Shown here piece by piece: positions 23,038 through 31,773 of a stretch of DNA of 64,000 bases. The notes under the pieces are model-generated. The model had not been told where the DNA came from, searched no databases, and was given only the letters and a program-made list of their open reading frames with translations. Numbering within the stretch: the stretch's first letter is position 1; every line of letters starts with the position of its first letter. The DNA is from HGM04593 sp045592125 (lineage in GTDB: Bacteria > Bacteroidota > Bacteroidia > Bacteroidales > Bacteroidaceae), in the NCBI GenBank assembly GCA_045592125.1, contig JAZNUE010000042.1:62001-126000 (forward strand), in the 5' to 3' direction. The position numbers and the translations under genes were made by a program.

Positions 23038-24471
23038 TTACTCCTTGCGCAGCCTGGCCACGGGAATGCCCAGCTGCTCGCGGTACTTTGCGACAGTGCG
23101 GCGCGCTATGCTGTATCCGCGTGCGGCAAGCAGTTCCTGCAGCGCCTGGTCGGTGAGCGGGGCCTGCTTGTCCTCCTCGTCAATAATCTCGCGCAGCACA
23201 CGGAACAGCTCGTATACCGACTGCTCTGTGCCGTCGTCCTTTACAATGCCGTCGCTGAAGAAGTACTTGAGCGGGTAAATGCTCCATGGTGTCTGCACGT
23301 ACTTGCTGTTGCCGACACGGGAGACTGTGGATATGTCATAGCCTGTTATGCCGGCTATATCCTCAAGTATCATGGGCCTTAGCGCGGCCTCGTCGCCGCC
23401 GCTCAGGAAGAACTGCTTCTGCACCTTTACAATGGCGCGCATGGTGGAGAGCATGGTGTTCTCGCGCTGCCGGACTGCGTTTACAAAGTTCCTGGCTGCG
23501 TCAATCTTCTGCTTGAGGAACTGCGCGGCCTCGCGCTGCGCGCTGCTGGCGCTGCCTGCCTGCTCCTCGAGCATGCTCATGTACTCGTCGCTCACCTTGA
23601 GCACGGGGACGTGGGCGTTATTGAGCGACACGTATACGTTCTCGTCCTGCACGTCAAGTATGAAATCGGGCGTTATCTGCTGGCGGCTGAAGCCTATGCC
23701 CTCGGTGAGCGAGGCGCCCGGGCGAGGGTTAAGGCGCACGATGCCGGCAATGGCCTGGCGGCACTCTTCGCCTGAAATGCCCATCTTGGCGGCAATGCTG
23801 TCCCAGCGCTTGCCGGTGAAGTCGTCGTAATGGGCGGAGACTATGCGCTTTTGCAGGGACGTGTCGTGTCCGGCACGCTCAAGCTGCAGCAGGAGGCACT
23901 CCTGGAGGTCGCGTGCAGCAATGCCTGCGGGCTCGAATGTCTGTATCATCCCAAGCACCTCGAGCAAGGCCTCGGGAGTAATGTCGATGTTGCTGTAGAT
24001 GAGCAGCTCGTCGGCAAGTTCGGGGAGAGGCTTCCGCAGCAGCCCGTCCTCGTCGAGCGAACCTATGATATATTCGCCTGCTGCCTGCTGCAACGGGGTG
24101 AGGCGGAGCTCGCCCAGCTGCTCCATGAGAGTGTCGCCAAAGGAGAGGGTGTCGCTCACGGGAATGTCGCGCCCGCTGCCGCTGTAGGTCTGCTGCACGG
24201 GGATGTCGCCGCCGTCGCTGTAGTCGTCGAAGTCATCGGCTGAAAAATCCTCGGCAGCGTAACCGCTGTCGGGCGCCTCTTCGCTGCAGGGCGCCGCGTC
24301 ACGCTCCAGCGGTTCCAGGGCGGGGTTGTCCATGACCTCGCCGCGTACCCTTTCCTCAATCTCCACTGTTGTCATCTCAAGCAGCTGCACTGCGAGCAGC
24401 TGCTGGGGCGACAGCGTCTGGGCAAGGGCCTGCTGCTGTTCCTGTGTCTGTGTTACCGGGCCTTTTGTCAT
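23038..24471 (-). CDS. rpoN: RNA polymerase sigma-54 factor
   Basis: 477 residues. Region I is Gln/Leu-rich (QQALAQTLSPQQLLAVQLLEM) and binds enhancer activators; an acidic linker (about 60-85, DDFDDYSDGGD) is followed by the core-binding domain and the DNA-binding part. The RpoN box is ARRTVAKYREQLGIP, about 456-470. The factor needs an AAA+ activator; none is encoded here, and I found no -24/-12 promoter I could defend. It lies 17 bases downstream of the nucleoside kinase gene, with an AAACTGTTTCT motif just before its start codon. Confidence 0.95.
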   Translation of the reverse strand: MTKGPVTQTQEQQQALAQTLSPQQLLAVQLLEMTTVEIEERVRGEVMDNPALEPLERDAAPCSEEAPDSGYAAEDFSADDFDDYSDGGDIPVQQTYSGSGRDIPVSDTLSFGDTLMEQLGELRLTPLQQAAGEYIIGSLDEDGLLRKPLPELADELLIYSNIDITPEALLEVLGMIQTFEPAGIAARDLQECLLLQLERAGHDTSLQKRIVSAHYDDFTGKRWDSIAAKMGISGEECRQAIAGIVRLNPRPGASLTEGIGFSRQQITPDFILDVQDENVYVSLNNAHVPVLKVSDEYMSMLEEQAGSASSAQREAAQFLKQKIDAARNFVNAVRQRENTMLSTMRAIVKVQKQFFLSGGDEAALRPMILEDIAGITGYDISTVSRVGNSKYVQTPWSIYPLKYFFSDGIVKDDGTEQSVYELFRVLREIIDEEDKQAPLTDQALQELLAARGYSIARRTVAKYREQLGIPVARLRKE

Positions 24472-24475
24472 GCTT

Positions 24476-24488
24476 TAGAAACAGTTTC
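24476..24488. repeat. AGAAACAGTTTCT palindrome before rpoN
   Basis: A 13-base palindrome 5 bases upstream of the rpoN start, made of the same half-site that ends the element at 21820-22078. It lies in the 17-base gap between the nucleoside kinase gene and rpoN. Confidence 0.55.
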
Positions 24489-26132
24489 TCAGTACTTGAA
24501 GCTGCTGCCGCCAAGGAACTCGCGGGCGAGGGATGTGGGCGGCATCTCTGTGTCCTGCAAAGGTACAATATAATCAAGGAAGCGCAAGAGCCTCTGCGCC
24601 TCGGAATACTCCGGCACGTTCTCGGGCACGGCACGGAGCATTGGCTCGGCCTGTGCCTTGAATACGGCAAGCTCGTAGAAGAGAGAGGAGTTGAACATTA
24701 CATCGGCATTCTCCTGGTAGGGGAAAATCCAGTCCTCCTCGCCCTGGCGCACGTTGGGCCAGCGCATGATTGTCTCCTGCGCAGGATAGCCGCGGTACTT
24801 GGCGTCGCGTATTATGCGGCGGAGCAGCCTGTTGTCCGACGTAGAGATGTAGTTGTGGTAGTCGAGCTTGATTGACGTGAGGGCCGAGACGTATATGCGG
24901 AACTTCTCGCTGTCGGGCACCTGCGAGGTGAGCATGGGGTTGAGCCCGTGCGTGCCCTCAATGACAAGCACCATCTGCGGGGTGAGCCTGAGGGTGTTGC
25001 CATTGAACTCGCGCTCGCCTTTCTTGAAGTTGTATGTGGGTATCTCCACCTCCTCGCCTGCCAGCATGCGGGTAAGCGACTCGTTGAAGTAGGGGAGGTC
25101 AATGGAGTAGATTGACTCGAAGTCGTAGTCGCCGTCAGCCTTGCGCGGGGTGAGGGTGCGGTTCACGAAGTAGTCGTCGAGCGAGATAGCATAGGGCCTG
25201 AGGCCGCATGCCAGCAGCTGCAGGCTGAGGCGCTTGCTGAACGTAGTCTTTCCCGATGACGAGGGACCGGCTATGAGGACGACTCTTGAGCCGCGCTCGT
25301 GTATCATGTCGGCAATCTGCGAGAGGCGGCGCTCCTGCAGCACCTCGGACACGTTCATGAGCTCTACGCCGAAACCTGCGCGCACTGCCTTGTTGAAGTC
25401 GCCTATTGTCTCCACGCCCATCTTCTGGTGCCATAGAAGGCGTTCCTCAAATAGCTCGTGAAGCTTCTCCTGCGGCACCTTGTCCTCAAGCTGCTGCGGG
25501 TTATGCCTGTCGGGAACGCGCAGCAGCACGCCGTCGTCGTAGTTCTCTACCTCGAACAGCGTTATGTAGCCTGTGCTGGGGGCAAGCCCGTTGTAGAAAC
25601 TGTCGATATAGCCGTCGAGCTCGTAATAGCTTGTGTAGAGCCTGTCATAGGTCTCGAGCAGGCGCACCTTATCCATGCGCCCAATGCGTGTGAACACCTC
25701 AATGGCGTCGGCCGTGTGGCACTCAATCCTGTTGTAGGGGATGTCGCTTGCGATAATGCCGAGCATCCTCTCGCGCACGGCCGAGAGCTCGGCGCTGGTG
25801 AGCGGGCGGCTTATGCGGCAGTAGTAGCCCTTGGAGATAGCATTCTCGAAACGGACGGTCTCGCCGGGGAAGAACTCGTTCATGGCCTTCATGAAGATGA
25901 ACATGAGCGAGCGCACATACATGCGCATGCCGTCGTTGCTGGTGATGTCGAGGAACTCGACGTCCTTGTGGCGGTAGATACGCTTGCCCAGGCCCTCGGT
26001 AACGTTGTTTACCTTGGCCGCTATTGCCCCGTGGGGCATGCCGAGCGAGAAACCGTCATATATCTCCTTGAGCGAGAGGCCGCTCTCGAACTCCTTTGTA
26101 ATGCCGTTGTTCTTGCAATAGATTCTTATCAT
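24489..26132 (-). CDS. Nucleoside (uridine) kinase-like protein with TGS/ThrRS-type N-terminus
   Basis: 547 residues from ATG 26130-26132 (MIRIYCKNNGITKEF); the ORF continues to 26252 but without homologous sequence and past the predicted promoter. Residues 1-60 resemble a TGS domain, about 60-200 a threonyl-tRNA-synthetase second-additional-domain-like module, and the C-terminal half a uridine-kinase-type P-loop kinase with Walker A AGPSSSGKTTFSKRL (about 289-303), SLDDYFVNR, and VLVIEGTHGLNP. Such fusion kinases are widespread in Bacteroidetes and are annotated as nucleoside kinases; the exact substrate is not known. First gene of a minus-strand operon with rpoN and the esterase. Confidence 0.85.
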   Translation of the reverse strand: MIRIYCKNNGITKEFESGLSLKEIYDGFSLGMPHGAIAAKVNNVTEGLGKRIYRHKDVEFLDITSNDGMRMYVRSLMFIFMKAMNEFFPGETVRFENAISKGYYCRISRPLTSAELSAVRERMLGIIASDIPYNRIECHTADAIEVFTRIGRMDKVRLLETYDRLYTSYYELDGYIDSFYNGLAPSTGYITLFEVENYDDGVLLRVPDRHNPQQLEDKVPQEKLHELFEERLLWHQKMGVETIGDFNKAVRAGFGVELMNVSEVLQERRLSQIADMIHERGSRVVLIAGPSSSGKTTFSKRLSLQLLACGLRPYAISLDDYFVNRTLTPRKADGDYDFESIYSIDLPYFNESLTRMLAGEEVEIPTYNFKKGEREFNGNTLRLTPQMVLVIEGTHGLNPMLTSQVPDSEKFRIYVSALTSIKLDYHNYISTSDNRLLRRIIRDAKYRGYPAQETIMRWPNVRQGEEDWIFPYQENADVMFNSSLFYELAVFKAQAEPMLRAVPENVPEYSEAQRLLRFLDYIVPLQDTEMPPTSLAREFLGGSSFKY

Positions 26133-26464
26133 GGCGTCTTGGATTTTTGTGCTGCTTATTGGAAACAAGTGATATGCCGCTTCTCCTGCTAGGCGGGAGG
26201 AAGATAGGCTCCTCAAGTGCGAAGATAAGAACAAATTGCCTTTCTCAAGCAATTTTCACTATTTTTAATTGCCAAAATTTTAATAAGTCAAAAATAGGAT
26301 GTTTATTTGTTCCCAAGGGCGCAATAGCAGGCCCAGACTGCCGCAAAAAGAAAGAAGCAGGTGAAACGGGCTGTTCCTGCAACAAAATATTTCTTAGAAA
26401 TTCTTGAAGTTTCTCAAATAGGTACAACAATTATATTACATTTGCCAAAAGCAATACCGTATAC
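26133..26464. promoter_or_regulatory. Divergent promoter region between nucleoside kinase and AAA-DUF4435 genes
   Basis: A non-coding stretch of 332 bases. On the minus strand TATCTTCG (26220-26227) is the likely -7 element for the kinase-rpoN-esterase operon. On the plus strand TACATTTG (26437-26444) fits TAnnTTTG, 20 bases before the AAA gene. A degenerate AGAAAC-like motif with inverted ends lies near 26396-26418. The middle is AT-rich and otherwise featureless. Confidence 0.55.
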
Positions 26465-27289
26465 ATGGAAAAAAGTGCACAGTATATCAAGAGCATTGAG
26501 ATTGACTCCCTGTGGAGCAACCAGAAGCATATTGTCTGGGAACTGCGCCCCGATGTGAATATCCTCAGCGGCAGCAACGGCGTGGGCAAGAGTACAATAA
26601 TAAACCGCTCGGCAAGCCACTTGAGGGTTATGCGCGAAGGGAGGCTCACCAGCACCCCGCAGGACGGTGTGCATGTGACGTTCTTCCCCAAGGACGCCAC
26701 AAGCATTAACTTCGACGTAATAAGCAGCATTGACCGCCCTATAATGAGCCGCGAGGTGCTGGACAAGGTCTCGGGGGCCGAGATTCGCACCGAGCTCGAC
26801 TGGCAGCTGTATAACCTGCAGCGCCGCTACCTCAACTACCAGGTTAACGTGGGCAACAGGATTATATCGCTCCTCACGTCGGGCAACCCGGAGGACCAGC
26901 TGCTGGCCACCGAGCTCACAAGGCCCAAGAAACAGTTCCAGGACCTTGTTGACGAGCTCTTCGCTCCCACTGCAAAGACTATCGTGCGCGACAGCAACGA
27001 GATATTCTTCGAGCAGTACGGCGAGCGCATACCGCCCTATATGCTATCGGCAGGAGAGAAGCAGATTCTAGTGATAATGCTCACCGCCCTGGTGCAGGAG
27101 AACCAGCCTGGGGTTATGCTCATGGACGAACCGGAGATATCGCTGCACATAGAGTGGCAGCAGAGGCTCATATCCCTAATACGCACTATGAACCCGAACA
27201 CGCAGATAATCCTGTGCACCCATTCGCCTGCAATAATTATGGACGGCTGGATGGACGCCGTAACCGAGATTGATGACATAACAAGATAG
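26465..27289 (+). CDS. Compact AAA-type (ABC/OLD-like) ATPase, partner of DUF4435 protein
   Basis: 274 residues, predicted cytosolic. Walker A is GSNGVGKST (36-44), an ABC-type signature LSAGEKQ (194-200), Walker B MLMDEPEISLH (218-228) and the switch region CTHSP (251-255). This order is typical of AAA_15/AAA_21 ATPases of the OLD/SMC-like group. The protein is short, with only a small insert between Walker A and the signature. The DUF4435 gene follows 15 bases later, so the two almost certainly act together. AAA plus DUF4435 is the composition of PARIS (AriA/AriB) anti-phage systems; these two are smaller and sit between housekeeping genes, so a defence role is a hypothesis. Confidence 0.85.
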   Translation: MEKSAQYIKSIEIDSLWSNQKHIVWELRPDVNILSGSNGVGKSTIINRSASHLRVMREGRLTSTPQDGVHVTFFPKDATSINFDVISSIDRPIMSREVLDKVSGAEIRTELDWQLYNLQRRYLNYQVNVGNRIISLLTSGNPEDQLLATELTRPKKQFQDLVDELFAPTAKTIVRDSNEIFFEQYGERIPPYMLSAGEKQILVIMLTALVQENQPGVMLMDEPEISLHIEWQQRLISLIRTMNPNTQIILCTHSPAIIMDGWMDAVTEIDDITR

Positions 27290-27304
27290 CACACTTCCTA
27301 GGGG

Positions 27305-28309
27305 ATGAAGAAACTTACCGAATACCTGAACTCAAGGTTCATTGAGGCCGCTAACGCCCTGCGCCCCAAGAAGGCGAAGCACCGTATCGTAGCCTATGTC
27401 GAGAGCTATGAAGATGTGTCGTTCTGGCGTTCGGTGTTCGATGAGTACGAGAGCGAGAAGTATCATTTCGAGGTAATGCTTCCCGCGCGCTCTAACCTCA
27501 CCAAAGGCAAGAAGCAGGCAATGATGAACATGCTGGGCAATGCCTACGGCCGCAACATGATTGCATGCGTCGACAGCGACTACGACTATCTGCTGCAGGG
27601 CGCTACCGCCACGTCACGTCGTCTCATAGGCAACCGCTACATACTGCACACATACGCCTATGCGATAGAGAACCTCAGGTGCAATGCCGGAAGCCTTAAG
27701 CAGGTGTGCGTGCTCAGCACGCTCAATGACAGCAATGTCATTGACCTTGAGGCGTTCATGAGGCTCTACTCGCAGATATGCTTCCCGCTCTTCGCATGGA
27801 ACATACTGCTTTACCGCAAGAACAACACCGGCGCCATGAGCATGCTGCGCTTCTGCGATATCGTCCGTCTCACATCATTCACCATAGGCAACCCTGCCTA
27901 TAGCCTGCAGCAGCTGGGAGGAAGGGTAGAGCACCAGATAAGGCTGCTCGAGAAACAGTTCCCTGAATACATAGGGCCGCACAAGGAGACGATGGAGGAA
28001 CTTGCCGCGCTTGGTGTCGTGCCCGAGGAGACATACTTCTACATCCAGGGCCACCACATAATGAACAACGTGGTAATGCGCCTGCTCACCCCAGTTTGCC
28101 GCCACCTGCGCAACAAGCGCGAGGAGGAGATACAGAAACTGGCCCGCCACCGCCAGCAGTACAACAACGAACTCTCATCGTACCGCCACAGCCAGTGCGA
28201 CGTGGCGCTAATGCTCAGCAAGAACACCGACTTCAAGGATACAGCCCCCTATCGCCGCCTGAAGGCGGATATAGAAGAACTGCTTGCCGAACTGGACGGC
28301 AAGCAGTAG
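27305..28309 (+). CDS. DUF4435 domain protein (TOPRIM-like nuclease candidate)
   Basis: 334 residues. The N-terminal VAYVESYEDVSFWRSVF (29-45) carries the conserved acidic Glu33, and ACVDSDYDYLL (87-97) the DxDxD cluster (Asp90, 92, 94), the arrangement of metal-binding residues in TOPRIM folds. All appear intact. A helical C-terminal half has no recognised motif. It is encoded right after the AAA ATPase. In PARIS systems the DUF4435 partner (AriB) is the toxic nuclease released upon sensing by the ATPase; here this is inferred by analogy. Convergent with the lipoprotein gene ending at 28336. Confidence 0.82.
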   Translation: MKKLTEYLNSRFIEAANALRPKKAKHRIVAYVESYEDVSFWRSVFDEYESEKYHFEVMLPARSNLTKGKKQAMMNMLGNAYGRNMIACVDSDYDYLLQGATATSRRLIGNRYILHTYAYAIENLRCNAGSLKQVCVLSTLNDSNVIDLEAFMRLYSQICFPLFAWNILLYRKNNTGAMSMLRFCDIVRLTSFTIGNPAYSLQQLGGRVEHQIRLLEKQFPEYIGPHKETMEELAALGVVPEETYFYIQGHHIMNNVVMRLLTPVCRHLRNKREEEIQKLARHRQQYNNELSSYRHSQCDVALMLSKNTDFKDTAPYRRLKADIEELLAELDGKQ

Positions 28310-28335
28310 TGGGCATTATACTTTGCTGGGCGCTG

Positions 28336-28992
28336 CTATGGTATAGTGAAAGGCATGGATTCGCCATATGCTATGCCAAGCTCGTTAATAGCGTAGGCCT
28401 GGACATAATATTTGCCTTTCTCTAATCCTTCTACATCTGCAGAGAAAGACCAGTAGCTCATGGCGCCTGAACACGATGTGTACCCTACTTTCTCTCCATC
28501 TAGCCTTGGAATTGGACTTCTGGAATAGATAAAACCGTATTGATGGGCTGGATATCCCATCCAATAAACACAGCGGCCGTTGAATCTTGCTCCGTTTCCT
28601 GTTATATTGGATACAGCAGATGTTGTTACAGTCATTTTTGTGTCAAGAAGTGTCAGCTGCATGTCAGCACGGGCAATCTTGCCACATTCGACGCTGACTG
28701 GATATCGTAGCTCCTGATAGCCATTAGCAACGACCCTCAATGTGTATTGTCCTGGTTTTAGGTCATTGAACTGGTACGAGCCATCATCGAATGTAACGGT
28801 CTTCTCCAGCAGGCTGTTGCCTTTATTGTATAGCTCGACACCTATTGCACGCATGGGCTCCGCAGTCTCTGCGTCAACAATAATGCCATATATACCGCCT
28901 GGTTCCAGCTCGTTGTCCAAGGTACAGGAACCAGAAGCAAATAGACATAGCAGTACTGTAATAAAATAAATAATACTTGTGTGTTGTTTCAT
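28336..28992 (-). CDS. Lipoprotein with carboxypeptidase-regulatory-like domain
   Basis: 218 residues; the signal peptide ends in a lipobox ASGSC (Cys23), followed by TLDNELEPGG. Residues about 32-112 (GGIYGIIVDAETAEPMRAIGVELYN, then GSYQFNDLKPGQYTLRVVANGY) form a CarboxypepD_reg-like beta sandwich; the rest looks like a fibronectin-III-type repeat (FIYSRSPIP..., KGKYYVQAYAINELGIAYGES). The same two domain types recur in the 553-residue lipoprotein at 32464-34125. Last gene of the envelope cluster; enzymatic activity is not expected. Confidence 0.82.
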   Translation of the reverse strand: MKQHTSIIYFITVLLCLFASGSCTLDNELEPGGIYGIIVDAETAEPMRAIGVELYNKGNSLLEKTVTFDDGSYQFNDLKPGQYTLRVVANGYQELRYPVSVECGKIARADMQLTLLDTKMTVTTSAVSNITGNGARFNGRCVYWMGYPAHQYGFIYSRSPIPRLDGEKVGYTSCSGAMSYWSFSADVEGLEKGKYYVQAYAINELGIAYGESMPFTIP

Positions 28993-29033
28993 ATTCCTTA
29001 GGCCTAAATGGTGGATTCCCGATGTAATAGTCC

Positions 29034-30557
29034 TTAAAGTGATTGCTTAATCCTGATAATCTCAACAGTTGTATTCCGGTAGCCGGGCATAATTGTCGCT
29101 ATGCCAGCGTTTATATAAGTAGGGTCGCATACAAAATACTTCTGTCCGTCTATAGCATAGTAGTCGCCAGAGACAGAACTGTCATTAAACCTTACTGCCG
29201 TAGCCAGGTGTCCAGGATAGCGAAGAAGTACGGCGTCAAGCCCAAGCAGGTCTCGCACAAGCCTGTAAAAGAGTATTGAGCGGTCTTCGCAGTCGCAGTA
29301 TCTGTAGTAAAGGGTCTCGTCGGCGAACTGAGGCTTCTCATGCCCGAACTGCTCGTCATCGGTCTGGTATTCAAATGCTGTCTGTACAAAGTCCAGCAGG
29401 ATTCCGGCGGCCTCGCCCTCTCCCTTGCCCTCTATGGCCTTACGCAGTGGCGGGTAAAGCTGCTGCTTTGCATGCTCGCTGAGCGTGCACTCGGCATAGA
29501 CGGGCATTGTGTTGCTAAGCGGATAGGATTCCATGAACTTTATAAGGTTAAGGTTCTCCCGGATTGCCACTGTCGCCTCCTTGTATTTGCTTGAGGATAG
29601 TCTCCTCTCTGCAGTGGGGGAGTAGGCAAAGGCCTGTTCCTCTCGTATGTGCAAGGATATCGGGACCTCCCTGGGGAGTTCCTGCTCAAACAGGTGGCAT
29701 TCGCTGCCCGGGTCCTTGCTGTAGATGTAGTATTTGTATCCGTTAATGCTGAGGTAGGGATATTGCCATATTTCGGCCTCAGAAGGAATAAGCAGGGCCA
29801 GCTTGCTGCCTGTGCGTGCAATACGTACCTTGTACCCCGACTGGGCCAAGATGTACATCTGCATGAGGCATGATTCGTTCACTTTGCCTTTAAAGAATGT
29901 GTCACAGGCCTTCTCAACAAACATGACATAACCCCAGTCGCACATGTCAAGCCTGTTCTTCCATTCAAGGCAGCTGTTGATTACTGGCGTATACTTTTTG
30001 TCCGATAGTATGAGCCATGCATCTGCTACCGCATTCTCATTTATCCCGGAAAGCGAGAAACTATGCCTGTTGCCAAAGGGCAGGGAACATACGGTCCCGT
30101 AGTAATTGAACTTGAAAGCAGCTGGCGGCTGTGGCCTTTGCAGCGGTTCCTGCTCTGGTTTCTGCAGCGGTTCCTGCTCCTGTTCGGGGACCACCAGAGG
30201 CTTGGCCTCTGGTTCCGGTTTCTTTGCCGGGGTGACAACAATATCTATTGGCCTAATCTCTTTGTCTATTGGCAAATCTGGCCTTATATCAGGTCTGGCA
30301 ATTACAGGATCTACCGGCTTGGGCATAACAGGTACAGGCATTGCTGGCTCAATGTCATGCCTTGCCCATGCCTTGCGCATGAAACTGGCATACCTGCTGT
30401 TGAGACTGTCGCGGTACGACTCCAGTCTCTGTTGCCTGTCCTGACGGTAGCTGTTGAACCGTGAGTGCATAGTATTCCTGTATTCGTCAAATGTCTGTGC
30501 TGTGCAAGGGGCAGCAAGCATTAGCAAGAACAGGAGTGAGACTATGGTATTGTTCAT
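29034..30557 (-). CDS. Secreted transglutaminase-like (papain-fold) protein with Pro-rich linker
   Basis: 507 residues. A signal peptide (1-20, ending CTAQ) is followed by a charged, possibly coiled region (22-65, RQDRQQRLESYRDSLNSRY) and a Pro/Glu/Gln-rich linker (70-145, with repeats of PEQEPLQ). The C-terminal domain has the transglutaminase-like triad: Cys in YCDCEDRS (421-423), His450 in YPGHLATAVRF and Asp478 in VCDPTY. Family members act as cysteine proteases or as peptide/amide-modifying enzymes in the periplasm or on the surface. It is part of the same-strand envelope cluster. Confidence 0.83.
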   Translation of the reverse strand: MNNTIVSLLFLLMLAAPCTAQTFDEYRNTMHSRFNSYRQDRQQRLESYRDSLNSRYASFMRKAWARHDIEPAMPVPVMPKPVDPVIARPDIRPDLPIDKEIRPIDIVVTPAKKPEPEAKPLVVPEQEQEPLQKPEQEPLQRPQPPAAFKFNYYGTVCSLPFGNRHSFSLSGINENAVADAWLILSDKKYTPVINSCLEWKNRLDMCDWGYVMFVEKACDTFFKGKVNESCLMQMYILAQSGYKVRIARTGSKLALLIPSEAEIWQYPYLSINGYKYYIYSKDPGSECHLFEQELPREVPISLHIREEQAFAYSPTAERRLSSSKYKEATVAIRENLNLIKFMESYPLSNTMPVYAECTLSEHAKQQLYPPLRKAIEGKGEGEAAGILLDFVQTAFEYQTDDEQFGHEKPQFADETLYYRYCDCEDRSILFYRLVRDLLGLDAVLLRYPGHLATAVRFNDSSVSGDYYAIDGQKYFVCDPTYINAGIATIMPGYRNTTVEIIRIKQSL

Positions 30558-30644
30558 TGTTCTGATGCTGTTTTTATATATGCCTTGAGAAATAACGGAA
30601 TGGCAGGAATACCATATCCCCAGTTCCGGAACTTCCCTAGTCTG

Positions 30645-30965
30645 CTATATTCTCGTTATCGGAATGTTGTATTCAGTCTCCTCGCCTATAATAGCCGTCG
30701 CAGTCTTCCTGTTTGTATAGTAACCTTCCTTCTGTACCGTGATGGTGTATTGCCGTGCTTCAATGTCCTCGAATATGTACTGGCCGTCATTGCCGGTAAT
30801 CTTGGTCTCGCCGCCAGGGCTCAGTATAACACTCGCGTTTGGCATGGGCTCTCCATTCGCAGAATCGTATATGCTCCCGTATATAGTAGAGAACATGTCA
30901 TATTCCTCGGTGGAGCAAGATACAATGCAAAGCATTGCCACTGCAAAAAATAGAATTCTTTTCAT
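30645..30965 (-). CDS. Small lipoprotein with one carboxypeptidase-regulatory-like domain
   Basis: 106 residues; signal peptide with lipobox IVSC (Cys17), followed by STEEYD. The remainder is a single CarboxypepD_reg/PEGA-like domain (STIYGSIYDSANGEPMPNA, then GQYIFEDIEARQYTITVQKEGYYTN), close in pattern to the N-terminal domains of the lipoproteins at 28336 and 32464. It starts 10 bases after the end of the gene at 30976, so it is in the same operon. Confidence 0.82.
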   Translation of the reverse strand: MKRILFFAVAMLCIVSCSTEEYDMFSTIYGSIYDSANGEPMPNASVILSPGGETKITGNDGQYIFEDIEARQYTITVQKEGYYTNRKTATAIIGEETEYNIPITRI

Positions 30966-30975
30966 CTGTGCGATA

Positions 30976-31764
30976 TTAGAAATTAAGACATAGGCTTATT
31001 CCGGCTGAACTGGCTGTTGCATAGGGCGATATGCGTGCAGCTGCCTTGCCGACCTCAATATGCTCGTCGCCTTTTGTTACGGCACCGTCAATGATATTCC
31101 ATACATAGATTATTGCAGCGCCTGCAATGAAGCAGTTCCTTATGTTGCCCATGTTGCTGGTCCTGTTGATATAGTCCTTCCTGAGCGCCGCATTGTGTGT
31201 TGAGCTTATCTTGGCCTTGTATGATGCTCTCAGGCTCTCAAATGCAACAATGCCGCCAATAGCAAGAGCCTCGCCAGTTATAAATGAAATACCCTTTACT
31301 GTACTTCCTTTATGCAGCTGTGCCATGCCCGGAACAAGAATACGTGCTGTTATAGGGTATCTTGATGTTATCTTTACAGGCTCAAACTGCAGTTCAGGAT
31401 TACGGGCTGTCTGCACAAGCAGGCTTACCCTGTATTCTCCACTTCCAATATGCTCAACGTACTCGTCAACAATACGTGCCTTGACTGTCAGCTCGTCTTC
31501 AATAATTGACACATTCCCGTTTGTCTCTCTTATCGAGACTCTTTGTCCGGTTGCAATGCTGCGGTTCCTTGAAATTGTCTCAAGCGCATTCTTTCTTGCA
31601 TCCTGCTCTGTCGCTCCTTTTCCTGAAACGACATCAAGATATGAATTGCTGTGGTCCGAGTGATATCCGTCCAGCCACATGGGGCGCTTGCCCTGGTAAG
31701 GCTGCTGCCCCATGGCTGTGACAGAAACGAACAGACAACAAATGATAAATATTATCTGTTTCAT
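30976..31764 (-). CDS. Secreted LPP20-like protein with DUF5683-type C-terminus
   Basis: 262 residues with signal peptide (1-19, ending AMGQ). Residues about 35-120 (NSYLDVVSGKGATEQDARKNALE... and VDEYVEHIGSGEYRVSLLVQTA) resemble the LPP20/FlgT-type domain that assembles at the outer membrane. The C-terminal half (PGMAQLHKGSTVKGISFITGEALAIGG and a second hydrophobic stretch FIAGAAIIYVWNIID) resembles DUF5683 membrane segments. It lies 9 bases from the LPP20-like lipoprotein gene upstream. Function unknown; an envelope scaffold role is inference. Confidence 0.75.
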   Translation of the reverse strand: MKQIIFIICCLFVSVTAMGQQPYQGKRPMWLDGYHSDHSNSYLDVVSGKGATEQDARKNALETISRNRSIATGQRVSIRETNGNVSIIEDELTVKARIVDEYVEHIGSGEYRVSLLVQTARNPELQFEPVKITSRYPITARILVPGMAQLHKGSTVKGISFITGEALAIGGIVAFESLRASYKAKISSTHNAALRKDYINRTSNMGNIRNCFIAGAAIIYVWNIIDGAVTKGDEHIEVGKAAARISPYATASSAGISLCLNF

Positions 31765-31773
31765 ATACTGTGA

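Noticed and set aside
26465..28309. Canonical PARIS system
   Set aside because: The domains match, but the ATPase is much shorter than AriA and the context is housekeeping; it is kept only as a hypothesis.
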